A stretch of DNA of 64,000 nt from Ianthella basta (GCA_964019415.1 OZ025871.1:4432129-4496128); one strand, 5' to 3'. Numbered from the stretch's first letter, positions 35,373 to 48,000 are shown. Numbers and translations: made by a program. Notes: generated by a model not told the origin, from the sequence alone.

Positions 35373-36112
35373 TACTAGAAATAATATAATGTTTGTATAA
35401 AAAATAGTAAGTATATAGGGGTGGCATAAAAGTACAGAAACAAGTAAATGCTGCTACAGTACTTTTTGGGTTGTTTGTTCTGACCGGATGATTGCAATTG
35501 GTTATTGGTTATCAATTATCAACCTGGTGACATCATTTTTGCGTGACTTTTAGTATACCCAATTCTATTGGCGGACGGTGTACAAGAGATCAGGGTACAT
35601 GGCGAAGGCGGGCGACCTGAATCACCGACTGATCGTGATTCAACAGTTTTCTCAGCGGTCTGGAACGCAGGTTACAGAAAATTGTTGCACGCAATCGGTA
35701 CGAGTCTGTTTAGTCCCCGTGCTGTCTGTTCACTTATTGAGAAGGCATTTTCCTCTTGGTACAGAAACGTCCCCACCGTTCTTAGCCTTAAATCGTCCGA
35801 ATACGCATTGTTCCAGTCTTCCTCGTTCCAAACGCTGCTGCTTCAGCTAGAACTTGTAGCCACCAAAGTGACGTCACCAGGTTGTAAATTGATAACCAAT
35901 AACCGATTGCATATATCCGGTCGGGACTACCAACCCAAAACGTTCTGTACACGGTGAAGCATTGACAATGGTCCCTGTGTACATGCCAGAATGTAGCACC
36001 ATCCATGAATATAGGGACAATTGTTAATGCTTCATCGTGTAGCAGCATTTACTTGTTTCTGTCCTGTTTATGCCATTCCTGCATTATTAACATTTTGTAG
36101 AAAAAAATATTA
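35373..36112. mobile_element. MITE of the 10.9-kb family, split by a nested insertion
   Basis: The ends (ACTAGAAATAAT..., GGTGGCATAAAAGTACAGAAACAAGTAAATGCTG and the complementary right arm to about 36112) and the centre (AAGCATTGACAATGGTCCCTG / AGGGACAATTGTTAATGCTTC) match the foldback at 10912-11185. The left arm is interrupted at 35455 by a second element. Confidence 0.7.
35457..35947. mobile_element. Nested TA-flanked TIR element
   Basis: The element starts CAGTACTTTTTGGGTTG and ends CAACCCAAAACGTTCTG, with TA at both sides (35455-35456 and 35948-35949). Its arms pair for about 85 bp (GGTTATTGGTTATCAATTATCAACCTGGTGACATCA against its complement region). Removing it restores the host MITE arm. 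The internal open frame (35568-35957) has no known domain. Confidence 0.7.
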
Positions 36113-36157
36113 CCGTAGGACACTTGTGCAATGAATACAGTGCAATTGCTAGTTAAA

Positions 36158-36614
36158 TCTTATTATAATATACGTAACACACATTTTCATTGTCTGGATA
36201 TTTTTCTTCAATTCTGGATAGAACGTTACGAAACCTGGTAGGATTATGACCCTGCCAAGCCAAAATTTGGTTTATGGTTGTTTCGTATCAGTTCTTGCCA
36301 CTTTTATGGTCGCCGCCATATCTAAGAGATAGGGAAAAGATTGTGTTTCGTTGTCCAGAAACTCCTCCTTCAATTTTCATCAATCTTCACCAAACTTGGA
36401 AGAGTACATCACAGCAATACGTGGGTGACCTAAGGTGGTTAGCACCTTCACCACTGGACTCCTTTAGACGAAATGGATAAATATAAATAAATTCTATGCG
36501 CACAGAGTTTTATGGAGTGAGTCTATGGAATGCCCCCAATTAAATGGATGGTTCTGATTGGTTAAATTCAAACAATATGCTGGGAACCCACTCGAATGGC
36601 GGGCATTCAGCTAG
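36158..36614 (+). mobile_element. Non-autonomous Helitron-like element, copy 3
   Basis: Begins TCTTATTATAATA after A and ends CAGCTAG before T, as in copy 1, with homology throughout. The 3' hairpin (CCCACTCGAATGGCGGG) has decayed pairs, so this copy is older than copy 1. Confidence 0.83.
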
Positions 36615-36663
36615 TAATAATAATAGATTAACTGCACTTGTTGCTCTCAGATAGATATATTTT

Positions 36664-36755
36664 TAGGGGCTGCCGCAGGCAGCCCCTATATTGTTTTCAA
36701 ATTGACGTTTTCATATGGCTTCATGTTACGGATATATATATATATATATATATAA
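36664..36755. repeat. GC-rich hairpin and (TA)n tract
   Basis: TAGGGGCTGCC-GCA-GGCAGCCCCTA (36664-36688) is a perfect 11-pair hairpin followed by TATTGTTTTCA...TCATATG.CTTCAT. The same following words occur at 8265-8302 after a decayed version of the hairpin, so this is the end of a dispersed repeat. A (TA)n run follows at about 36731-36752. Confidence 0.5.
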
Positions 36756-36839
36756 TACGCCAACCTACGGTTGTACGTCAATGGTTACATTTATATTGAA
36801 TGTATTGGGCGAAGTATTGGGTATAGGGAATTTATATTG

Positions 36840-37167
36840 TCGGCCATTTTATTCGGCCGGAAGTGGACCGTGTGCGAGGCCAAGGGACTTTGAAAACCGG
36901 CTTCCAAACGACGTTTTAGCGAACTTTGGACGTTCTCTTCCGCCTCTGATCCTGGAACAGACTCCTACAGCACTTCTGGTCGACGGGCAAAGACACAGCT
37001 TCCAGACAGCGCCCAACAGGTCATCGACTTCGCCCCGCGCCTTCTTCGATAATGGCCGCGCCGCCTCGGAGGACTTCACTCCGCCGCCTGGGACACATGA
37101 CAGGAGTAACGTAGAAACTGGTGACCGCCGTGATATGTACACGCTAACGTTCTTCAACCGTTTCTAG
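36840..37167 (+). other. GC-rich open frame, function unknown
   Basis: About 110 codons stay open to a TAG at 37165 in a CpG-rich stretch that begins with CGGCCATTTTATTCGGCCGG. The product (DFENRLPNDVLANFGRSLPP...) has no recognisable domain; the opposite strand is also open. It could be a first exon, an element 5' end or chance. Confidence 0.25.
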
Positions 37168-37401
37168 CGTTGAAAAGCTTAACTCGCACGGTTGCCCTTT
37201 TAAATGCTCTTCAGAACCTGGCCCACGCGTACTGCGCTGTAGCAAACGTACGTAGCTTTTGCCACCACAGACCACTAGCTACTCTGGCGACTGTGGGTTC
37301 CTTGGTACATTATGTTTCTGTAATTACTCACTGTAAATGCATGTGCTATAAGCAGTCATGTGTCTGTCTTTGCTGGACATTTCTCTGTGCATGTGTTGTG
37401 G

Positions 37402-37761
<360 letters not shown>

Positions 37762-38118
37762 GAAGTTACTGAGGTATTATGACGCGATGTCATGTTTACC
37801 TATTGTGAGTGACAGAGCAGCGACCGAAGGGAGCAAGTATTTCAAGTTGGGGCGGCAGCCCCACGAGTTTTTAACTCGAAATACTTGTTTAACAGGTATG
37901 CCCATCGGTATACAGCATAAATATGACAATCAAGTTAATCCTGCAGAACTAAGCCCATTTATCACTGAGCGGCTAGATCTTTGAAATTGTATGAGCCTCT
38001 GGAGATAAAGTATGCATGATAAAGTGATCTGAACATCACAAAACCCCTGGACATATCATTTTCCCTGTATTAGTCATGCCTACCAGCACAAGGGTAGGAT
38101 TTGGGAAGGCAGCAAGGG

Positions 38119-40319
38119 TTATAAGGGTGTTGAGTGAACTGGTATGGAAGAGGAAGGAGCTGAGTAAGAGGACAAAGTTGAGAGTATATACATTGCCAGC
38201 TTATAGTCACAAACTTTAATAAATTGTAACACAGTATAGTTAAACAATGACAATCCATGTACGAAGGCAGCGTATGCAGCTTGTGGTTCCCTTTTTGCAA
38301 AGGTAGACAGACAGATAACCTCTTCACACCATTCAGCAACCTTCTTCTTTACAAATTTCTTGACAAATTCTGTGCTTCCAAGTGCAGCTCCAAGGTGCTT
38401 CTGTCCACTAGATGTGATGTTAACTCCACTGCTACCAAAGATATTGGTTGCCTGGTCTAAATTGCCTTCCGTCACAATAAGCCAGGTTTTGGCAGGATTT
38501 GGGTGGTATCCGAATGAAGGGCCTTGTCTCAGCAGTGCAGTCCACCACTCATGTAGATTCAATAGTGAGTCTCCTGCCGCAGCATCGTCCGCAAACCACA
38601 CCTGCTTAATGGATTTCAGCGTGTGAATGAGGGGTAGTATACCCAAGACATATATAGACATTGCAAGTGGGTCACCCTGCATTGCTCCTTCTTTTGACTT
38701 CAAAACTTTCCCTTGGATGTACAGGTTTCCATCTCCTCTGTACATATTGGTAAGAACCATGGCAATGGATGGACAGGTGACATGGATATTGATAAGAGCT
38801 GTTCGTCTGTTGAGCAGGTTGAACGCATTTGTGGCATCCACCAACTTAGCTGCTTCAGTGTTGTCATCCTCAAAAATTTTTGCCATAGCTCTTACACCAG
38901 CTTCACCTCCTGCTTCCTGGCCTGCACACAATTGCACGCACCCTGCCATTTCACGAACTTCATTAGCAACGACAGTAAGGATCACTTTATTAACTATTCT
39001 CCGTGAGACTTCTCCAATGGCAATGGGTCGCACACCAGGATGCTTGTCCAGGGCATTGAGCCATGATGCAGTACAGGAAGATAGATTGTCAGGGTCTACA
39101 TACACAGTGCAATGTTTCTTCGCAACCAAAGCCATGTTGGAACAGAGTTGTGCTGAACTTTTGAAGGAAGTACATATCCTTCTCTATCCTGCAGCATCGA
39201 TCCCTGATGGTCCAGCACTGCCATTGGTTTTCAAAGCACATGCACAGATGGCTTCCCCAGTTATAGATTCAAATATGACGGGGTGAAGTTCCTTGTCAGG
39301 GTAATCTGTTGCTGTGGCTTCTTCCACAGTTGGTGCTTTGTTTGGGTGTTTTGCAGTCAGCTCTTCCAATACAGTCCGCTCATCCTGTGCATCATACTTT
39401 TCATTGTGGTTGAGAATACCAGCTTCATGCTTTGAGAGAAGGCGAATGGCCGCTCCAACTTTACCTTGTCTCATGAACCTAGCAAAGGCTTTCGCTAAGT
39501 CATCATCTTGGGAGCTTCTCTTCCCTTTCTTTGAGTGAAGTCTTTGTTGGATGCATCTTCCTTCGTGCAGGAGAGAGGATACATTGCCTTTCTTCCATTC
39601 ATCTAATCTTCTGGCAAGTATCTGCACATGCTCTTTGCTAGTTGAAGAATTAAGGAAGGTATAGTAATAGCTGCAGATAGTGCAATTGATTCTCTAGCAG
39701 TGGATGCATCATTAGATTGGAAAAGAGAGGAAAGCTTGGCAACAAATAGCTCACCCATCTTCCTTGAAAGTACATTAAAAATGTTCCTTTTTCATTGGGT
39801 GATTTCTTGGTAGGCATCCTGAATCTCTTTTCCAAAGTCTGCACCATCCTTATTGCCCCATTTGAGGTTTGGGGCGTTGGCTCTCTGAAAGGGTGGTATG
39901 TCAAAAGCTGATCCACTCATCTCTAAGCCAGGTCTTTCTGAAGCTGGCACTTCTGAGTCTGCTCTTGAGTCTTCTGAGTCGACTAGTTCTGAGTCCGGTA
40001 GTTCTGAAATTGGTTCATCTGGGTTTGGCAATTCTGAAAGTGGTTCTTCTGATGCTGGTACTTTTGAAGCTGTTACCCCTGAGTTTGATGTTGTTCTTGC
40101 GTCTAGATGATCTAGCGCAGGAAGATTGGACGAGACAGCTGCTGAAGATGATGAAGATTGGTAATTGTCACAGTTGTCCAAGCAAGATGGGAGACAATTG
40201 GTACAGATTCGACCTTCTTTGGAACACTTACAGTTTCTGCAATGCCCACTGCGATTGCACTTGCAGCACACAGGCATTTCTCTCTCATGTAATCGAAGCT
40301 CAGAATCTTTGGTTGCCAT
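38119..40319 (-). pseudogene. Second type of reverse transcriptase element, 3'-truncated
   Basis: The minus-strand N-terminus (from ATG at 40319) is Cys-rich (CCKCNRSGHCRNCKCSKEGR, then CTNCLPSCLDNC), then comes an acidic region of PxSE-type repeats (about 39900-40090). After frameshifts follow a helical linker (39627-39184) and the reverse transcriptase (39135-38119): PGVRPIAIGEVSRRIVNK, GCVQLCAGQEAGGEAGVRAM, motif A LVDATNAFNLLNRR, motif B EGAMQGDPLAM, motif C VWFADDAAAG. The C-terminal third of such proteins is missing. Motif C is FADD rather than the YLDDG/YVDDG of the LINEs at 15-26 kb, so it is a separate family. The first codons overlap a YY1-like CAAGATGGC. The clade is uncertain. Confidence 0.8.
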
Positions 40320-41622
40320 CTTGGCTTGCGCAATCGTCCGATCCAGCTTATAGTACACCCATTCATGTGTGGAAGTGAAACATGGGTGCTAATCTCAGAG
40401 AAGAGAAGGTTGGACAGGATAAGGAATGCGGAGATTAGAGAATAGCTAAAGCAAGAAGGGGTGTTAGCAAAAGTACAGAAGAGCCAAATGAGATGAACTG
40501 TACCCTTAACTGGGTATTAAGAGACTAGTAATGGTATGAAGCTGAGATGGAAGGAAAAAGAAGATGGAAGCCAATGATAAAAAGGCCTAATAATTTTATG
40601 CAATGACGTACGTACTAATGACATAACAGAGCTATATACATAACAATTCTTCTTTTTGGCATAGGAGAAATTGTCCATTGTCCATTGGCTGATTGATTGA
40701 TTAATTGAAAATACTGTAGTCTAGGCTAGGCCTAGTAGTCTAGGTCTTTCCCATTTAATGTACCGGCAGCTTCTGAGTGCAAGACTTACCAATGTAGTTG
40801 CAGATGGGCAATGGCAGTTTGTGAAATGGAAATCAATTGTTCAAGTGCCATAGGTTTAGACGCATCATAAAGCAAGCATTTCTCTAGATAGAAGTTAATG
40901 ACAGCTTTCCTTGCTCCAGAGTGACTGAACATCCTGGATTGAAACCAACTACAATCAGAGTGGTCACTCCAAATATAAGAAATGACCACTTTGAAAAGTT
41001 GCAAATGTTATAGCAATTAAGCGAGTGATGTTAACTATAGACAACAAGGAGAAGGTATGCAAGCTTGTTAAGTGTTGAAGGGCCTTGCAGAGCATCATGG
41101 CCGAGTACGATGTTGGAAAATCCACTGTTCACAATATCATGAAGAGTATGGAAAAGTGCTAGCCATTCAGAAGGCTAGCAAGAATTCACAGATGGAAGAG
41201 GAGAGGTCACTCTTCCAACGGTCTCACTTGCAACTGCCTGCCAATCACTGCAGACAGTGCTCACATGCGTACCTCGAGCAACAACCCAGTGTACCCATGG
41301 GATGTAAGGTTCTACTCAATGGGCTTTTATTAGAGACTTCCGAAAAGAGAGCAACAAATTGAAGACAGACAACATTAATGATTACTTTACCTTACAGTTA
41401 CAGGGAATTTTATATAAATGCTCTTGCATTGTCAGTGAGTGTTGATAGCGTCAATTATCTGAACATTTCAATTATCCAAACACTCTCCAGTCCCGACATG
41501 TTCTGATATGTGACTTCCTACTGTATTATGGACTGCATTCAGCTGAGCTGTACAGTCTGTTGCCATTCATGCGTATGGTTGTATGCTATTTCCTGTTTTG
41601 TTCATATCCATTTCTTTTGTAG
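40320..41622. other. End of NLR intron 4, no gene seen
   Basis: A stretch at about 41100-41360 with mixed open frames (SQYHEEYGKVLA...) has no recognisable domain. The segment ends in the acceptor TTTCTTTTGTAG of the first LRR exon. Confidence 0.45.
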
Positions 41623-41753
41623 GTGGTAGTGCTCAGGAATGCATAGAGAGCATCTCTTTGAAACTAGTCCCACTTGATGTTGTGTGTGATGTAGTGAGGA
41701 TCTTTGAACATGTGAAAGAGCTTCAGTGTATGAACATCACCAATCCATTGGAG
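41623..41753 (+). CDS. NLR exon 5: LRR exon A1
   Basis: 131 bases, phase 1 in (G+GT), phase 0 out, GTATGC donor. Encodes LKLVPLDVVCDVVRIFEHVK and ends ELQCMNITNPLE. It is homologous to exons A2-A4 but the most diverged of them, so it is probably the oldest unit. The Leu/Val spacing fits the helix-strand alternation of LRRs. Confidence 0.82.
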
Positions 41754-41938
41754 GTATGCCAACCATATGCATCTCTATGTGCACTCTCTCTTCTGCATCC
41801 TTGTCACGCCTACACCTAGCTGGACTATATTGAAGTAAGCAAGGATCATTTATTTCTTTTCTTTATCTCTGGATTCCAATATGAAACAGTCATGTCGAAG
41901 TCCTTCTTCCATTAAATGTAACCAATAGTGTAAGAGTA

Positions 41939-42143
41939 CTGTATACGCTTTAACTTTTGCGGGGTTAAACTTTCGTGGTTTGCCAGTTTTCACGTTTTTT
42001 GCATTTTTATTTCACGGTTGCAGAATCTCCAGCAAGAGAAATAAAGCCTTGTGTAAGTTTTCGCAGGGCGAAACTTTCGCGGATGGTTGTTGATCCGCGA
42101 AAACTGTGAAAGTTTAACTCCATGAAAGTTAAAGCGTATACGG
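41939..42143. mobile_element. 205-bp MITE with TA target site
   Basis: TIRs CTGTATACGCTTTAACTTTTGCGGGGTTAAAC... and the complement ending GAAAGTTAAAGCGTATACGG are flanked by TA (41937-41938 and 42144-42145). Inner words repeat TTTCGCGG. It is non-coding and present only after exon A1. Confidence 0.8.
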
Positions 42144-44520
42144 TATATCTTGCCTCAGGAAGTATGGCTTCTCTTATCATGTCTTCATTTCGATGGCCAG
42201 TGATGCAGCTATCAAAGTACTGTCTATACATATGATATGATATACACATAATATGTAAACACATTGTATATTGGCCAAGTGGCAAAGGCACTACTGCAGC
42301 TGCTTATAAAGTTAGCATGCTGCAATGTTCCCACTCTTTCACTAGTACTGCACGTGCTTGGTTGTTCAAAGCCAGGCACTAGCAGTCACGTGGGTGTGGT
42401 CCACTAGCTCTTTGTGTAGAAGCAGTCAGTTATTTGCAGCCTAGGAGTTGATGGCCCTTCATGTAGTGCATGTTGGTTGACTCTGTGAGCACATTCGTTG
42501 TCAGTACGATGTTCACTCCAACCATGCAGTGCAAGAGACCGCTTGGTTGTACACACGTACCATTTATAATGGTTTGTAAGAGACTAAGCACTTTACAGTA
42601 CACTTCACTGCAGATTTGGTACTCTACTTTGAAAATTTGCGTGCACATAGTACATAGCACAGTATAACCTGGTGGGATTGTTTTTGGGTGACACATTCTA
42701 CTTCACAGTACATTAAACTTGTTTGCTTATTGTTTGAGGAGGTCCTGCCACTGTACACAACATGTCACTACGATACCCTATGTCTAGGATAGCTGTGGAC
42801 TTTGCTTTTATCCCTTGTGTGGATGAAGTACTCTCTTAACTGATCAGAAATGATGTGAACTGCAGTGTGAATACTGATGTCAGTGTGAACATCACACTAA
42901 ACAAATAGGTGTGAGCACTGATTTGTGTGAAGGTCACTCCGTATTTTTAACAGTGGATTGCAATCAGCTCTAATTACATGTATACTTCCCACTGAAATGA
43001 ATGCAGTGTCTGACAATAATGGGATGGTTTTGTACAGAAAGTTTGGATGTAGATGTGTGATATTGTGAATGATAAGAACTGTTTGTAATGGTGTTAATTA
43101 CAGTAGCTATAGTATAATGGTGTACCAAGTAGGGGGAAGCACTAGTTGTCAGTGACACATGAGTGCAATATTGTGTGTTTACCATGACACACTATTGCAG
43201 TGTCTATCTTGTGTTATTTACAGTAACTTTATGTATGTACACTGCTGTACTGGTTGTTCTGCACATTGGTATGCATCTCAGACATAACTTATTGTAAAGT
43301 GTAATGTGTATGAATGTGGAAGGATTTCAGGTAGCCAACTCATCTAGCATGCTTGGAAGGTGAAGAAGAATTAATGTCACAATTTGCTCATTATTTGTGT
43401 GTTTGGTATGTCTGGTATCCCACTCTAACATATTCCAAAGACATGGCACAGGAAGGCAACGGACAGAGCATGACTTGTGCATGGCCACATTGCTGGCTTC
43501 TGATCGAGTGGATCCATGCGTGCATCTTTTGCTAAACATTCACAGTACATATTTAACCACTTGTGCATAGAATACCTTGCTGTGTTCAGTCCAGCACTCT
43601 ATTTAGAATGTGAACAGCATACTTCACTCAAACCAACACACAGCGGACATACTGAAGCCATGTGTGCACTTGTGGCCTACAGACTGATTTACCCATGGTG
43701 GCAGCTGGTGTGTAATTATATAATGGGCCTGCACTAATCTTCACAGCAAGCAATATTTGCAGTGTCTAGTACAACTCTCAAGACTCTCATTTGGAATGTG
43801 CTCCCTGGGAACAGCATGGACCTCTACTGCCAGTCAGTGCTATTTTGCCTGCCTTGTTGCAGAAGATGGCTTCTGTTGTGAGTGCACATTACTTTCTCAG
43901 TTCCTAGCTCGAAAGTTATTAGGAGCAGCAATGTATTGGTCTAGTGCAGTTCAATGTTAGCATAGGTGTCGGAGCACTTTTAATATAGATGGGTAAGACT
44001 AAAAGTGTTCTGCTTGTTTATGCATAGAGATCCAGCTTTATGGGATTACTGTCGGCATGATAGTCAGGATGATAAAGAACTGTCTCTGCAAGGTGTGTGT
44101 AATTGACAGTTCAAAAGTTTGTAATACATTAGTCCAAATAGGCTAGAACTCAAATCTTTAGGAAACACCATTAATGAGTGCATTTTCAAAAGTAAGATTA
44201 TCTGTAGTTGCCTCCTCTATGTATAGTGCTGCTGAAGGTGAAAGCTAATTTCTCTGCATTTTGAAGCTGTTATTGAAGTTCAGATGTCAGTAGTGCCTCT
44301 AAAATCAGAGATACATGATAGCTCATGATAGAGCTTATAGTATGATAGAGGTTATCACTCAGTCACCTTGTTCACATCCTCCAATCTAGTCATTTCTAAC
44401 GCAGGCATCTTGTAACTTCTCTTCGTTGTGTGCAGCAGGCTATGGTGTTTTGTGTTTGCTTAATAAGTGAATGTAGTGTGTTTTGACATGCCAACTAATG
44501 GCCCTGTGTGACGCTGAATG
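42144..44520. other. Intron of LRR unit 1, no gene seen
   Basis: Non-coding. From about 43310 to 43960 the sequence is highly similar to 49065-49730 and 54165-54850, showing that the intron itself was duplicated with the exons. Confidence 0.7.
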
Positions 44521-44529
44521 TTAGCCGCT

Positions 44530-45740
44530 GTTTGTGACGTCATCAAAATGGCGGGCGGTTACACGCGGTAGCAAGGGACAAGAGTAATCATAGTCACTCA
44601 GAGCTTGCAGGTGGTCTGTCATAGAAACATACCACAAGCCACCCAGTGTAAAGGTATCGACAGCTTTTTGGTTTCTTGTCATCAGTCAGTGCCACTTCTC
44701 ACTGTGAGTTACGGAAGTTCGCAGCGACTGAAGTTGGATCCTCCTCTGTTACAGCGTGTCATTTCCTCCTGCTGCCAGCAACCATCCTACACCATATTTC
44801 CTGGGCCTTTGACGATTGTAAACAGGACTTGCCACACCTCTGGCCCAGGGAAGGCCTGCTTGAGGCAAACCACCTCAATCTTTTGTTGGACTGCGTCGCA
44901 CTGACACCTTTCAATAGTGCCCTACGCCCTATAATTGTGCAAGGACTACTGAAGAGCAACACAGCAGCTAACCTCACTGCATGCATCATCGGCATTCAGA
45001 GAACCAGAGCATTAGTGGCAGTGTGGTAAGTTTTAATTCCCACTCCATTGCTACGTATCTTGTCCACCCTTCAGACCTCCTTCCTTCCATTTACACTCTC
45101 AACACTCCATGGCATTTCTCATACACCTCACAATTGTTCTTTCTCTCAAGCCTCTTCCTCATCACTCCTCCTGCTAGTGCCTACTTCCATCTCTTGCCTG
45201 TTTTCATTCCTCACACAGTCCAAGCTAGTCACTTTCAAGCACTAACAACTTACAACTCTGTAGGCCTTCAATAATGAGTAAGTGCTTTCTAGTTTTGAAA
45301 TGATTCCTCACCACACCCACTGCTGTCAGTGCCTGGTTGATTCCCATCTCAGTATGGCCCAACTACTCTACCCATTCCAATTGGGATTCTGGCCCCACCA
45401 CTCCACTGACATTTCACTGCTTCACAATGCCAGCAACTGGTACCTAACCTTTGACTGAGGTTTACTTGTTGGTGTACTATATTATTTAGATGTGGCTAAC
45501 ACTTCTGACACTGCTGACCACTGTCTAATCATTAAAGGGCTAAGCACCATGCATGTCAATCCACAAGCTGTGAATTGGATCCAATCTTGCATTCCTGCAC
45601 CAAAGCTGTCTCTGTGGGTGATACTGTATCTGCCCATTAGAATTGTATTGTGGGGTGTTCTGCAGGGATCTCCATCTATCATGTCAGTAATGTGTTAACA
45701 GTAAGCGTTCTTTGGGACACTAGCTGGGGCACTCCTACCA
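44530..45740 (+). pseudogene. Decayed LINE in LRR unit 1
   Basis: Starts with a CRE/YY1-like motif (TGACGTCATCAAAATGGCGG). Broken frames show reverse transcriptase traces: FQLGFWPHHSTDISLLHNAS near 45380, LDVANTSDTADHCLIIKGLS near 45490 and VLQGSPSIMS near 45660, matching the F-G-F-R-x-x-H-S-T, (F)D-T-V-DH and G-V-P-Q-G-S motifs of LINEs. Many stops are present. The same copy occurs in units 2 and 3. Confidence 0.65.
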
Positions 45741-46179
45741 ACCTTGGCAGCTGATGACTGTTGACTTGATGCAATGCTAATAGTGTCAATATTTCACTGT
45801 ATACAGTTGTGGTGTATGCAATGCTCATCTTGAGTCATGCCTTACCTTCAGGTACATACGTAGACTGGTTTTGAATGTGCAATACTAGAAATCATTCTTC
45901 CCTGTCATTGTTGAAATGTACCTTGATATTTTCTGCCAAAGTTCTTGTTCAAATTTGCTACCACTGATTTGGTTGGAGCTCTTATGTTCTTTCATTCCAC
46001 CGTTCTCAAATGACGTAATCTCCATAGAAAGAGAGATGTACTAGTAATAGTTACTAAGTGACACTTAGAATACCTTAATATTTGATAATAATGTGTTGGA
46101 ATTAACTGTAATTTAGCCATTGCAGCTATGTAATTCCATTTACTGCTAAGTGGTACTGCACCATCACCTCTTCTATCAG

Positions 46180-46183
<4 letters not shown>

Positions 46184-46222
<39 letters not shown>

Positions 46223-46231
46223 GTGTGTGTG

Positions 46232-46273
<42 letters not shown>

Positions 46274-46282
46274 TGTGTGTGT
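46184..46282. repeat. (TG)n microsatellite
   Basis: About 100 bp of TG with GTGCGTG interruptions. The equivalent site carries only about 22 bp in unit 2 (52163) and about 140 bp in unit 3 (56563), so the tract length has drifted after duplication. Confidence 0.95.
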
Positions 46283-46972
46283 CATGTTAGCCTGTATCAC
46301 TCCCTCGCGAGTGCAAACAGCATGGAAGGAGGGTGTGTGTGTGGCATGCTGTCAAATCCTCCACTGTTGCAATAACGGCCTTCTTTCTGCAATGACCTTT
46401 CTGCTATGACAATCCGAACGTTGAACTAAACCTGCTACTGTTAAACTATTGTTCAACTGATGTGCATTGCCCATTGTTTGACTCTTCTTTGCCGACCCTG
46501 AGCTTTAGCCTTTAAATGTGTTGCTCATTGTATCAGACAGCTGTCTGTGGTTGTGTGTATGGTGTAGAACAACTAGAACAAACCGAGAGAGGGCACAGCT
46601 TTAAGTTTTCTGATCTGCTCATATTCTGTGCAGAACTGTCCATATTTTCCTCTTTGTGTGACCACTGATGTGTTGCTCAAGCTACATCTTCCACCTTCCA
46701 GACTTGTACTGTTCTAATTGCACTTGGACACGCTGCTACCTACACTCAGTCTACATATTTCTCCTGCTTATACCCCATTTGTTCCCCTATCTCAAGTTTT
46801 CACCAGTCCACATCCCTGCAATGGGTGACCTATTAGCATAGCTGCTCAGCCTTCACTCCTTCCTCTGTCTCATTGTAAGCTATCCCTCCTTTCACTACCT
46901 CCTGCTCTCACAGACTACATATTCTAGATAATTCATCTGCTCATGTGTACTTCACCTCCTTGCTCACTGCAG

Positions 46973-47183
46973 AGCCTGAGCCGTGACCTTCTAGACAAGA
47001 TGGCAACATCACTAGCTCAGAACAAGACAATGACAAAGCTGAAATTGCGGGGTGGTCGCTTAACATCTAATGAAGATATCAAGCTATTCACCCACCACCT
47101 CCTGTTGGGCCTCAGCAACAACACTACATTGACAGATTTGTCACTGATTCTACCAGAGCAGTGCTGGGACTGGCCTTGTGATG
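46973..47183 (+). CDS. NLR exon 6: LRR exon B1
   Basis: 211 bases, phase 0 in, phase 1 out, between CTCACTGCAG and GTGAGT. Encodes SLSRDLLDKMATSLAQNKT, then MTKLKLRGG and LLLGLSNNTTLTDLSLILP: two LRR turns with the L-x-x-N-x-x-L-x-x-L-x-L pattern. The residues after the first strand (RGGRLTSNED) differ from the other B exons. Confidence 0.9.
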
Positions 47184-47718
47184 GTGAGTTGAATGACAGC
47201 GTTTCATGTGTCACACTGACCTTGTAAGCTGTGATCATTGTCTGTAAACTGTAATGTGTACAGCTTGTCATACATTGCCTTTAGTGGTCCAGGCTCTCTG
47301 CAACTAGTGCTGGTAATGATAATGACCAGTGCAGATACTGACATGAAGGGTCTCAAAACTGTTCTCCATACAACCTGCACTGTGTGCTACCTGGGTCCTA
47401 GTGTTTCATATTGTTGTAGCTTTCTAGTTGTTAGTGACAGCTTGATATTGTCCACTTGTGGTTTGATGTACTAATCACTCACACACCTGTCATTTCATTA
47501 GGATACTTACATACATGGAATTAATGCAAGTAGAGATTCACTCACTTGTTGTTGATGTAATAGTAATGGTAGTAGGTAATTGTACTTGACTGCCAACCAT
47601 GGCACAACCCATGCAGTTCTAACTGTGTTGTGGAAGGCTTAATTGTCAATTGTGTGTAAACCTTATAATGGACCACACTCACTTGTAGCAGCTCATTTAC
47701 AAACCTTTCTCTCTACAG

Positions 47719-47849
47719 GCAATGTAGTGCAGAAGAGTGTGAAAAGGGGCACCTTATGGTATGTCCCACTTGATGTGGTGTGTGGTGCTGTGGATTACTT
47801 TGAACATGTGGAAGAACTGAAGTGTGGTAACATCAAGGACCCACAGCAG
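47719..47849 (+). CDS. NLR exon 7: LRR exon A2
   Basis: 131 bases, same phases as A1. Encodes VPLDVVCGAVDYFEHVEELK and ends NIKDPQQ. Reading on past the donor remains open for 18 codons (VHLYIFYILVV...) to a TAA. Confidence 0.88.
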
Positions 47850-48000
47850 GTACATTTGTATATATTTTACATCCTTGTTGTGCATTATGTATGCAGAGTC
47901 TGCTAACTCATAAGAGGAATACAGATAACAAACACCTGCTCCCTTTGATAAGCTAACATTAATGTAATACGAGTTAGCATGGCCTTTGGCCGTTCTTGCT

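Noticed and set aside
43516-43737. Frames repeated in each unit (e.g. SGHTEAMCALVAYRLIYPWW)
   Set aside because: They are conserved between units only because the intron was duplicated recently; synonymous and non-synonymous changes look alike and no splice borders fit.
44605-45029. Frames such as HLWPREGLLEANHLNLLLDC taken as extra LRR exons
   Set aside because: They lie at the start of the decayed LINE shared by the units, contain stops in some copies, and are not needed for phase continuity of the NLR exons.
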